A stretch of DNA of 64,000 bases from an uncultured Eubacteriales bacterium (GTDB taxonomy: Bacteria > Bacillota > Clostridia > Oscillospirales > Acutalibacteraceae). Below are positions 33,688-41,027 of this stretch, piece by piece. The notes beneath the pieces were generated by a model, which was given only the letters and a program-made list of their open reading frames with translations, was not told where the DNA came from and made no database searches. The DNA lies in contig CASPLG010000003.1 of assembly GCA_949422855.1 (NCBI GenBank), forward strand, positions 1 to 64,000, read 5' to 3'. A program made the translations under genes and the position numbers. The first letter of the stretch is position 1, and the number at the start of each line of letters is the position of its first letter.

Positions 33688-34197
33688 ATGATAATAAACA
33701 AAGGGTACAGAATTGGGCTTAGAGCTATAAAGACGGCTATTGCGGTATTTTTTTGCGCACTGATTTCGACGCTGTTCAAAAGGGAAGATATTTTTTGTGC
33801 GTCTATAGCGACTGTAATATGCATGGAGCAGACCTACAAACAGACGATTGAGACCGGCATGAATAGATTCATAGGGACAATTATCGGGGGTGCAGTAGGA
33901 TATGTTGCCTTAGAACTGTCGGAATATATACCTTATTATGAGTGGGTAAGAATATTTGTATTGCCGTTTTGCATTTTGTCGGTGATTTACATATGCAATA
34001 TGATTAATAGAAAATCCTCTGTTTCGATTGGATGTGTAGTAGTTTTGGTTATACTTGCCAGGCTGGGAGACCCTATGAGCAGTACATTTATTTATGTTGT
34101 ATTCCGTGTTATGGATACACTGGTTGGAGTATTTGTCGCTACCGTGATAAATAGATTTACGTTTGGGGGACCCATGAAGGAAGGCAGTGAGAAGTAG
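33688..34197 (+). CDS. Aromatic acid exporter family membrane protein (ArAE N-terminal domain)
   Basis: The protein (169 residues) has four to five membrane segments and the ArAE_1-type opening RIGLRAIKTAIAVFFCALIS, then GMNRFIGTIIGGAVGYVA and RVMDTLVGVFVATVINRF. Full-length relatives of about 320 residues have a soluble C-terminal domain. Here only the membrane half is present, a form seen in many Firmicutes. The function (efflux) is inferred from the family only. Confidence 0.75.
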   Translation: MIINKGYRIGLRAIKTAIAVFFCALISTLFKREDIFCASIATVICMEQTYKQTIETGMNRFIGTIIGGAVGYVALELSEYIPYYEWVRIFVLPFCILSVIYICNMINRKSSVSIGCVVVLVILARLGDPMSSTFIYVVFRVMDTLVGVFVATVINRFTFGGPMKEGSEK

Positions 34198-34226
34198 GCA
34201 TACAGCTATTTCGTGCAAAATATTTA

Positions 34227-34255
34227 TTGTTAATGCTTTTAATTGGTGATATAAT
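34227..34255 (+). promoter_or_regulatory. Promoter of the transglutaminase-like gene
   Basis: TTGTTA (34227-34232) and TATAAT (34250-34255) are 17 bases apart, 30 bases before the start codon. Confidence 0.65.
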
Positions 34256-34285
34256 ATCAAAAATATCACGCAGGAGGAAGAAAAT

Positions 34286-35620
34286 ATGATAAAAAAAGCA
34301 TGTATGTTATTAATTTTTATATGTTTGTGCGGGATTTTTATGCAAATGATAAAAGAAAATACTTTTATTTTTAGTTTAGACCCCGAGGAGGGCGGCTCCT
34401 TGAAGATCGAAGAGGATAGGGAAGAGACTATATATTATGATAATGGAAATCTATCGATAAATAATCCTATTATAGATACTCAGTCTAAAAATGCTTCGTA
34501 CAGGAGGATTAAATCTGCATATGGTTATAAAAATTTAACTTCAGATGCTGAATTGGAGTTATACCGGCTTATGACCGAAAAAATCTGTACAATATCAGCA
34601 AAAACTGAGCAGTCGGGGGAGTATGCGATTTCGTCTATCGAATTAAACGGGGCGGTTTTAGATGCCCATACGATAAAGAAAGTTCTTAAGGCATTTCAAT
34701 ACGACCATCCGGAAGTTTTTTGGATTTCCAACACTATAAATTTCATAAAACGCAGAAATAGCACTATTATTAAATTCAGGTCTGTGATTTCGCCGACGGA
34801 ATGTAATGAGATTATAAAAAATCTAAATTCAGAAATATCAGAGATAGTGAGAAATGTTCCAAATGGACTGTCGGAATATCAAAGGGAACTATATATGCAC
34901 GACTTGCTTATAAAGAGATGCAAATACAGTAAAAATGCAGGGTTAAAAAAATCGGGCTGGAGAAAATTCACTATAGTGGGTGCTTTTCTGGATGGCGAAG
35001 CTGTATGTGAGGGATTTTCCAAAAGCATGCAGATTTTACTCAGTGGTGTGGGGATAGAGAGTATGCTTATAACCGGGCATAAAAAAGAGGAACCGCATAT
35101 GTGGAATCTGGTGAAAATAGACGGCAAATGGTACCATGTTGACGTTACATGGGACAGTTCTAAAGAAATAAGCAGGTATAATTATTTTAATTTGGATGAT
35201 TCAAGCATAAAATTCGACCACTTAATAGAGAAGGAATTGTCAGCCATTTCTCCGTCTAAGTTAAAGGACGACAGATATAATTTTAGTTTACCGAAGTGCA
35301 CGTCTATGGAGGAAAATTATATTTATAAAAATGGTTTGAGGTTTGATTCTATGGACAAGGCCACAGACAATCATATGATGGCGGGGATTAAAAAAATTAT
35401 ATCGGAAAAGGGTAAATATTTGTACATTATAATAGGCCCTAAACTCGATTATAGCTCTACCATAAAGAAATTATTTACACAGAATCCATATAAGTTTTTC
35501 CGTTATCTAAATGAACTGACAAGAAGCCGAAGCATAAAAAATAATATTAACCCACAGAAAATTTATTTTACGGAAAATAGAGGTATAAATGCTGTAACCG
35601 TAGAGCTGAACTATGTTTAG
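34286..35620 (+). CDS. Exported transglutaminase-like protein
   Basis: The 444-residue protein starts with a signal anchor (CMLLIFICLCGIFMQM). A transglutaminase-like cysteine protease fold occupies about residues 195-310. The catalytic triad is visible: Cys241 in GEAVCEGFSKS, His271 in EPHMWNLVKIDG and Asp286 in WYHVDVTWD. Such extracellular domains act as peptidases or cross-linking enzymes on surface proteins; the actual substrate is unknown. The C-terminal 130 residues match nothing I know. ATG 34286 has AGGAGG upstream and its own promoter. Confidence 0.85.
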   Translation: MIKKACMLLIFICLCGIFMQMIKENTFIFSLDPEEGGSLKIEEDREETIYYDNGNLSINNPIIDTQSKNASYRRIKSAYGYKNLTSDAELELYRLMTEKICTISAKTEQSGEYAISSIELNGAVLDAHTIKKVLKAFQYDHPEVFWISNTINFIKRRNSTIIKFRSVISPTECNEIIKNLNSEISEIVRNVPNGLSEYQRELYMHDLLIKRCKYSKNAGLKKSGWRKFTIVGAFLDGEAVCEGFSKSMQILLSGVGIESMLITGHKKEEPHMWNLVKIDGKWYHVDVTWDSSKEISRYNYFNLDDSSIKFDHLIEKELSAISPSKLKDDRYNFSLPKCTSMEENYIYKNGLRFDSMDKATDNHMMAGIKKIISEKGKYLYIIIGPKLDYSSTIKKLFTQNPYKFFRYLNELTRSRSIKNNINPQKIYFTENRGINAVTVELNYV

Positions 35621-35704
35621 GCGAAAATCTGAGGGATATTCCGAATGAAGGGCGAAAACGTATAAAGTTAAAAAGGATATAAAAAGGAGTTTTGAGCGAT
35701 TACT

Positions 35705-36523
35705 ATGGATTCTTATAATAACCGAGTTTTTAAGACCGGCAAGAGCAGACTTTTTTTAGGTAAGAGAAGTTATATAATGGGAGTACTTAATGTTACACCG
35801 GACTCTTTTTCTGATGGAGGAAAGTGGGCAAGCCCCGACTCAGCTATAACAAGGGCACTGGAAATACAGTCTCAGGGAGCGGACATATTAGATATAGGGG
35901 GGCAATCAACACGCCCGGGATATGAAAAAGTACCTTGGGAAGAGGAGTTAGAAAGAATTGCACCGGTTTTGGAGGGAATTAAAGGCAAAATTCATATTCC
36001 CATATCTGTTGATACATTTTATCCCGAAGTTGCACAAAGGTGTCTTGAGTTTGGGATAGAGATAGTAAATGACGTGACAGGGTTTAAAAATCGTAAAATG
36101 TTTGAAGTTGTATCCAAAAGTGACTGTGGGCTTATCATCATGCACAGCGGTACGAACAATAGCATGACTGACTTTTTTAGAGCTCAGACCCAACTGGCAG
36201 GGAAATATAATATAGCCAGCAATAGAATTTGTTTGGACCCGGGTATTGGTTTTGGTAAGTCATATAAGGAGAATTTGTTTATTTTAGGGAATGTAGATAA
36301 ATTCAGGGTAGGCGAATATGCTGTTTTAGTTGGGGCTTCTCGGAAAAGGGTGATAGCAATGTCGTGCGGCAATCCTCCGGTAGAGGAGCGTCTTTTTGGT
36401 ACAATTGCGGCACATAGCGCAGCTTTACTTTCAGGGGCGGATATTATCCGTGTGCACGATGTGAAAGAAGCGGTACAGGCGGCGAGAGTTATAGATGAAA
36501 TTAAGGGGGAAATCAGAGCGTGA
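35705..36523 (+). CDS. folP: Dihydropteroate synthase
   Basis: FolP condenses p-aminobenzoate with dihydropterin pyrophosphate in folate synthesis and is the sulfonamide target. The TIM barrel shows MGVLNVTPDSFSDGGKW, DIGGQSTRPG, NDVTGF, DPGIGFGKSYKENL and GASRKR. ATG 35705 is rather far (15 bases) from AAGGAG. No closer in-frame codon exists. It starts the folP-folB-folK operon, with four-base overlaps between genes, so translation is coupled. folE is not in the window. Confidence 0.95.
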   Translation: MDSYNNRVFKTGKSRLFLGKRSYIMGVLNVTPDSFSDGGKWASPDSAITRALEIQSQGADILDIGGQSTRPGYEKVPWEEELERIAPVLEGIKGKIHIPISVDTFYPEVAQRCLEFGIEIVNDVTGFKNRKMFEVVSKSDCGLIIMHSGTNNSMTDFFRAQTQLAGKYNIASNRICLDPGIGFGKSYKENLFILGNVDKFRVGEYAVLVGASRKRVIAMSCGNPPVEERLFGTIAAHSAALLSGADIIRVHDVKEAVQAARVIDEIKGEIRA

Positions 36524-36897
36524 AAGACAAAATTATCATAGAAGGGCTTAAAGTATTTGCATATCACGGGGTAAAAGAGACAGAAAAAACGAACGGACAA
36601 GATTTTATTGTAGATTGTGTTTTGATACTAGACAGAAAAAACGTACGTTTTCAAGATGACATTAAAAGTACGATAAGCTATTCTCAGGCAGCAAAAATAA
36701 TAAAAGCTGCCATGCTTGATAAGTCATGTGATTTAATCGAGACGGCTGCGGAATACATAGCAAGGGATTTATTTAAATATTTACCTATGCTGTTGGAGGC
36801 AGAAATTACACTTAAAAAGCCTAATGCCCCGATAAACGATATGGAGTTTGAATATATGGCAGTGGGCATCAGAAGAAAGAGAGAGGATTTTATTTGA
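36520..36897 (+). CDS. folB: Dihydroneopterin aldolase
   Basis: FolB cleaves dihydroneopterin to hydroxymethyl-dihydropterin. The 125-residue protein has FAYHGVKETEKTNGQDFIVD at the N terminus and the LIETAAEYIARDL helix with LKKPNAPI, family landmarks. It starts at GTG 36520, overlapping the folP stop in GTGA, and ends overlapping folK. Confidence 0.93.
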   Translation: MKDKIIIEGLKVFAYHGVKETEKTNGQDFIVDCVLILDRKNVRFQDDIKSTISYSQAAKIIKAAMLDKSCDLIETAAEYIARDLFKYLPMLLEAEITLKKPNAPINDMEFEYMAVGIRRKREDFI

Positions 36898-37373
36898 CGG
36901 AGGCTATTATTTCATTGGGCTCAAATATGGGGGATAGGAAACTAAATTTAACGAGTGCAATTAATGCACTGGGGACAGTACCTGGGATAGAAATCGCTGA
37001 GAGCTCGAGTTTATATGAAACAATTCCTTTTTGTGTGCCCGATGAACAAAGCAATTACTTAAATTGCTGTGTTAAGGTGTCTGTGGAACTATCAGCACAT
37101 GCACTGTTAGGGGTCTGCCTGGGAATAGAAGCGGCGATGGGAAGAGAGCGAAAATTTAGGTTCTCTTCAAGAATAATAGATATAGATTTGCTCCTATATG
37201 CCGACCACACATACAGTACAAAGGAACTGACGGTCCCTCACCCCAGAATCCGAGAGAGGGCTTTTGTGATAGTCCCAATGGGAGACTTGTGTGAAGATAA
37301 GATTTTTTATAATTTTGATTTTTCTTTTGAGTTTAATACACTGAATCGCACAGGCATAAACTTAATTTGCTAA
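36894..37373 (+). CDS. folK: Hydroxymethyl-dihydropterin pyrophosphokinase
   Basis: FolK transfers pyrophosphate from ATP to hydroxymethyl-dihydropterin, making the FolP substrate. Motifs are ISLGSNMGDRKLNL near the start, RIIDIDLLLY with the Mg-binding aspartates, and HPRIRERAFVIVPM. TTG 36894 overlaps the folB stop by four bases. It is the last gene of the folate operon and converges on the XRE regulator gene at 37398. Confidence 0.93.
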   Translation: MTEAIISLGSNMGDRKLNLTSAINALGTVPGIEIAESSSLYETIPFCVPDEQSNYLNCCVKVSVELSAHALLGVCLGIEAAMGRERKFRFSSRIIDIDLLLYADHTYSTKELTVPHPRIRERAFVIVPMGDLCEDKIFYNFDFSFEFNTLNRTGINLIC

Positions 37374-37397
37374 AGATTTCTATATTATTTTCGCGTG

Positions 37398-37835
37398 TTA
37401 AAGACTAAGCAATAACTCCCGGTATGACTGATTTGAGTCTTTGCATGATTCTACAATGATAACAGCAGCAGCAACTTTTAGAGCAGATATGATTTGATCT
37501 TTTTTTTCTTTTGAAATTGGGTTGCCGTCAAAGGTCAAATCTTTTTTTGACTCAATAAAGTCAATAAAGTCTAAAATCAAAGTATCAACCTCTGAATGTG
37601 AACTTTTGGTATAATTTTCAGACGTTCCTAAAAGATAATCCACACTTACCCTCAGTTCACTGCATATTTTAGTAAGAGTATTGTTATCTGGTTCTCGTCT
37701 CCCCTGCTCATACATACCAACAGTTGAAGACGATATATTTAATTTATCGGCAAGCTGAGCCTGAGTGAGCCCAGCTCGAAGTCTTAATTCCTTTACCCTG
37801 TTTCCAAAGCTATTATTTTTTTTTGCAAGTAGCAT
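37398..37835 (-). CDS. XRE-family transcriptional repressor
   Basis: The protein (145 residues) has an N-terminal Cro/C1-type helix-turn-helix (VKELRLRAGLTQAQLADKL, STVGMYEQGRREP) and a helical C-terminal part of no family I recognise. ATG 37835 has GCGGGGG upstream. It is divergent from a small gene and a sigma-like gene at 38181-38695. Matching palindromes near both start regions suggest that it represses both directions. The arrangement resembles control regions of prophages and conjugative elements, but no structural or integration genes are present. Confidence 0.85.
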   Translation of the reverse strand: MLLAKKNNSFGNRVKELRLRAGLTQAQLADKLNISSSTVGMYEQGRREPDNNTLTKICSELRVSVDYLLGTSENYTKSSHSEVDTLILDFIDFIESKKDLTFDGNPISKEKKDQIISALKVAAAVIIVESCKDSNQSYRELLLSL

Positions 37836-37948
37836 GATATACCCCCGCTATCCTAAAGGTATTATACTATCTTTATACATTATTTATAAGGCGAGGAACA
37901 TAAAAATTTGACGAATTAATATTTATATATATGGTATTCAGAATATAT

Positions 37949-37961
37949 ACACAAAACGTGT
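37949..37961. promoter_or_regulatory. Candidate XRE operator 1
   Basis: ACAC-AAAAC-GTGT followed by AGTT. Its counterpart at 38157 reads, on the opposite strand, ACAC-GAAAT-GTGT followed by AGTT. The two 17-base sites differ at only two positions and face each other. Confidence 0.55.
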
Positions 37962-38037
37962 AGTTATTTCCTATGCATTTTACCCCGAATATTTTGTGTA
38001 ACATTTTTGCATTTTAAGCACAAAAATAAAATATCTA

Positions 38038-38067
38038 TTGACTATATAATATAATATATTGTAAAAT
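38038..38067 (+). promoter_or_regulatory. Promoter of the small/sigma-like gene pair
   Basis: TTGACT (38038-38043) and TAAAAT (38062-38067) are 18 bases apart. Half-sites resembling the operators (AACTACAT near 38078, GTGTAGTT near 38125) lie just downstream. Confidence 0.6.
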
Positions 38068-38156
38068 ATAAAAGAAAACTACATAGAAATAGTGGATTAA
38101 AAAACATATAAATATATGTTATGGTGTAGTTTTAAAAAGAATTTATCAGTGTAACT

Positions 38157-38169
38157 ACACATTTCGTGT
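38157..38169. promoter_or_regulatory. Candidate XRE operator 2
   Basis: AACT then ACAC-ATTTC-GTGT, the inverted partner of the site at 37949. It ends three bases before the GGAGG of the gene at 38181, so a bound repressor would block transcription through it or cover the leader. Confidence 0.55.
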
Positions 38170-38180
38170 TTGGAGGGTGT

Positions 38181-38387
38181 ATGAATTATAAAAAATTAGC
38201 GGATGAATACCTTCAAGAGGCACAGAGACTGAGTTTGCATATAGCAAATATAAAAAAACACAATAAATTTCATATGTGTATATACGATAGGAGTGGATAT
38301 TATAGGGTAAAAAAACTTTATGGCATGTATCTTGACTTAAAACATGTAGGAGAATATCTGATTAATAAATATGGGGGGATAGAATAG
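38181..38387 (+). CDS. Small protein of unknown function in the XRE/sigma module
   Basis: I do not recognise this 68-residue protein. It is basic, largely helical (YKKLADEYLQEAQRLSLHI) and rich in Lys and Tyr, without a membrane segment or cysteine motif. ATG 38181 lies after GGAGGGTGT. A GTG five codons earlier would overlap the operator and ribosome site. Its stop codon shares a base with the start of the sigma-like gene, so the two are translationally coupled and probably act together. Confidence 0.6.
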   Translation: MNYKKLADEYLQEAQRLSLHIANIKKHNKFHMCIYDRSGYYRVKKLYGMYLDLKHVGEYLINKYGGIE

Positions 38388-38695
38388 TGGGAATGAAAGA
38401 AGTATGTTTGAATGATTTTACGGAGAGAGTTATTGGTCTGGAAAAGTTTAAAAATAACTATGGGTGTGATAATTCAAATCAGAGGAGAAGGATGATAAAA
38501 ATAGTTAAAAATGTTGTCGAGGGAGAATTGACTTGCAGACAAAAAGACTGTTTATTTATGTATTACGAAAAGCAGATGAAAATGGCTCAAATATCTGACA
38601 ACTTAGGCATATGCATATCTTGTGTTTCAAGGCACATAAAAAAGGCAAAAGAGAAAATACAAAAAACATTATCATATTACTACTTAGTGCGTTGA
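38387..38695 (+). CDS. Sigma-70 region 4-like small regulator
   Basis: The 102-residue protein ends in a helix-turn-helix like sigma region 4 or a sigma-like phage activator: LTCRQKDCLFMYYEKQMKMA followed by NLGICISCVSRHIKKAKEKI. There is no region 2, so it is not a complete ECF sigma factor. Small proteins of this type occur in conjugative elements and prophages. GTG 38387 overlaps the preceding stop. An ATG two codons later is an alternative. A hairpin follows. Confidence 0.7.
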   Translation: MGMKEVCLNDFTERVIGLEKFKNNYGCDNSNQRRRMIKIVKNVVEGELTCRQKDCLFMYYEKQMKMAQISDNLGICISCVSRHIKKAKEKIQKTLSYYYLVR

Positions 38696-38732
38696 GCTTC
38701 GATAATGAAAAAAGAATAATTATTCTAACAGG

Positions 38733-38780
38733 CACAAAAGGAGAGGGAAAGATCATATTAGTCCTTCTCTCTTTGTTTTG
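38733..38780 (+). terminator. Imperfect hairpin terminator after the sigma-like gene
   Basis: AAAGGAGAGGGA and TCCTTCTCTCTTT can form an imperfect stem, followed by GTTTTG. The T-tract is short. Confidence 0.45.
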
Positions 38781-38846
38781 TACCAAGGGGGAATTTTGTT
38801 TGTAAGAGTTTCTATAGTTCATATTTCGTAGGATGATGCAATAGTG

Positions 38847-38875
38847 TTTACAATATTCTAATTTTGCTATATACT
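38847..38875 (+). promoter_or_regulatory. Promoter of rpe
   Basis: TTTACA (38847-38852) and TATACT (38870-38875) are 17 bases apart, 34 bases before the rpe start. Confidence 0.6.
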
Positions 38876-38908
38876 TGACTTTATTCTAATGTACAAAGGA
38901 TGGATTTC

Positions 38909-39547
38909 ATGAAAATTTCTCCGTCTATGCTGGCGTGTAATTTTGCTGAAATGGGAAAAGAAATTCTGAAGGTTACGGATGCCAAGGCTGATTTAATTCA
39001 TATGGACGTAATGGATGGACATTTCGTACCGAATATCTCGTTTGGGGCGGACATAATAAACTCGTTACGACCGCTTACGCACTTGCCGTTTGACGTACAT
39101 CTTATGATATCGAAACCTGACGAGTATATAGATGTATTTTCGATGTGCGGAGCAAATATCCTGACATTTCACGTAGAATCTGCCTCAGATCCATTTCTTA
39201 CGATAAAAAAAATCTGCCGTTTTGGTATAAGACCCGGAATATCACTTAAGCCACGAACCGATATTATAAAGATACTGCCATTTTTGCCGTTTGTGGATGT
39301 AGTCCTTGTTATGACGGTTGAACCGGGCTTTGGAGGGCAGAAGTTCATCAATAGCCAGGTTAGTAAAATAAAGAAGCTAAGGGAGATAATAGATAAAAAT
39401 AATTTCAAATGTTTAATTGAGGTTGACGGAGGGATTAATGTGGATACAGCCGCTATTGCAAAAAGTGCCGGAGCGGACATATGTGTGGCGGGAACCAGCA
39501 TTTTTAAGTCGCGAGATATTGCTAAGACAATACAGAGTATGAGATGA
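38909..39547 (+). CDS. rpe: Ribulose-phosphate 3-epimerase
   Basis: Rpe interconverts ribulose-5-phosphate and xylulose-5-phosphate in the pentose phosphate pathway. The TIM barrel has ISPSMLACNF at the start, LIHMDVMDGHFVPNISFG with metal-binding His and Asp, FDVHLMI, and VMTVEPGFGGQKF and EVDGGIN at the phosphate site. I start at ATG 38909 (AAAGG nine bases upstream) rather than an ATG three codons earlier. It is often found next to rsgA in Firmicutes. Here it stands alone. Confidence 0.95.
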   Translation: MKISPSMLACNFAEMGKEILKVTDAKADLIHMDVMDGHFVPNISFGADIINSLRPLTHLPFDVHLMISKPDEYIDVFSMCGANILTFHVESASDPFLTIKKICRFGIRPGISLKPRTDIIKILPFLPFVDVVLVMTVEPGFGGQKFINSQVSKIKKLREIIDKNNFKCLIEVDGGINVDTAAIAKSAGADICVAGTSIFKSRDIAKTIQSMR

Positions 39548-39647
39548 ACGGATGTAGTTTAGGTATAGCGGCATAACTTTCTGTGCAGAAAGTGAAACAA
39601 AAAACAGGGAATAATTTTTTCATTTTGCAGTTTGATAGAGCCATAAC

Positions 39648-40181
39648 CTAAAAAGCATAAACATTAAGGAATTTTACTATAACTATAGCGACTATAATCG
39701 TGGTAAAGTCTGCTGTGAGAGCACTTGCAATAGTGTGTCTGGAATTTTTTATTCCTATGGAACCGAGGTATACCGCAGCGGTATAAAATGTTGTTTCGGT
39801 AGCCCCCATAATTATTGAGGCGATTTTGCCAACTTGACTGTCCGGGCCGTATACACGAAATAAATTATCTAATAGGGCGATAGAGCCGCTCCCGGATATA
39901 GGGCGAAGGATGGCAAGTGGAACTATCTCAGGTGGCAATCCTATTTTGTTTGCAAGTGGAGATATAAAGGAGGTAAAAATATCTAAGGCTCCGGATGCTT
40001 TGAGCATACTTACCGCTACTATAAGACCTATTAACGAAGGTGCTATTAATAGCGTTGATTCGAGCCCTTCTTTGGCACCTTTTATGAACACATCAAATAG
40101 TGGGACATCTTTTAACAGCCCTGAGATTATGATAATAAAAATTATAATGGGTATTGCCCATACTCCTATGTTAGCATTCAT
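39648..40181 (-). CDS. spmB: Spore maturation protein B
   Basis: SpmB with SpmA is needed for spore core dehydration and heat resistance in B. subtilis. The 177-residue membrane protein has the nucleoside-recognition (gate) fold with LRPISGSGSIALLDNLF and MGATETTFYTAAVYLGSIG, typical of SpmB. It overlaps the end of spmA by 11 bases, so the two are cotranslated. The transported substrate, if any, is not established. Confidence 0.93.
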   Translation of the reverse strand: MNANIGVWAIPIIIFIIIISGLLKDVPLFDVFIKGAKEGLESTLLIAPSLIGLIVAVSMLKASGALDIFTSFISPLANKIGLPPEIVPLAILRPISGSGSIALLDNLFRVYGPDSQVGKIASIIMGATETTFYTAAVYLGSIGIKNSRHTIASALTADFTTIIVAIVIVKFLNVYAF

Positions 40182-40770
40182 TTTTAAACACCTTTTCGAG
40201 GATTTTTGCAGTGCTTACTCCGACTAAAAGGGCAGCAACAGAGGTTATCCATAAAGCGGGTATGATACCAAATGGAGACTGTGAATTGTGTTTTTGCCGT
40301 AAAACGCATAAGAATGTAGGAATTAGCTGTAAAGAGGCTGTGTTTATAACCACGAACATAGCCATACTGTTGTTTACGGTGGATTTATTTTTATTGGTCT
40401 TGTTCATTTCCCTCATTGCCATCACCCCAAACGGTGTAGCAGCGTTGCCCAGACCTAAAAAATTAGCAATTATATTCATGCATATTGCATTGGACGCAGG
40501 GCTGTTTACATCATACTGAGGGAACAAAAACCTAAGGATGGGAGCAAAAATCCGGGAAAGAAATAATGTAAGTCCGCCGGATTCAGCTATTTTCATCAGT
40601 CCTCCCCATAGAGACATCATACCAAGCATGGAAATAATTAGGGATACGGCTTCTTCTGCTCCTGATAGAATAGAATTAGACAGTATTTCCATTCTACCGG
40701 TTGTCGCAGCACAGAATATACTTATTAACATCATAAAAGACCATATATAATTAAGCAAGCATATCAACAT
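40171..40770 (-). CDS. spmA: Spore maturation protein A
   Basis: SpmA is the partner of SpmB. The 199-residue protein opens with LNYIWSFMMLISIFCAATTG and contains NFLGLGNAATPFGVMAMREM, the SpmA signature. Four to five membrane segments are visible. In Bacillus the genes follow dacB. No carboxypeptidase is next to it here: the 257 bases upstream hold nothing I can support, and rnr lies beyond. Confidence 0.93.
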   Translation of the reverse strand: MLICLLNYIWSFMMLISIFCAATTGRMEILSNSILSGAEEAVSLIISMLGMMSLWGGLMKIAESGGLTLFLSRIFAPILRFLFPQYDVNSPASNAICMNIIANFLGLGNAATPFGVMAMREMNKTNKNKSTVNNSMAMFVVINTASLQLIPTFLCVLRQKHNSQSPFGIIPALWITSVAALLVGVSTAKILEKVFKNEC

Positions 40771-41027
40771 CTTTCCGGAGTTTTTATACTTAATAATATT
40801 ATGGTCATATGGGAAAGTATTACAAAAGTATAGTTATATAAAATTAGCTTTGTGAAATAACATAATAAAAACCAAAACACAAAAACATCAGAGCTGAGAA
40901 AAGAATTTCTTAGAAAGACCGTAGAAATTAAGGTTGTATCCTATGTACGTGGTGGGGCCGCATTTCTGTTACCATAAACTCTTTATTTTGCAAGGCAGTC
41001 CCTGTTTTCAAATTATTCTACTATAGT

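Noticed and set aside
37398..38695. Complete prophage or integrative element
   Set aside because: Only the regulatory genes are present. I see no integrase, structural, transfer or attachment-site repeats around them.
39570..39610. Hairpin ACTTTCTG-TG-CAGAAAGT as terminator after rpe
   Set aside because: The palindrome is perfect, but no T-tract follows on either strand, so I do not call it a terminator.
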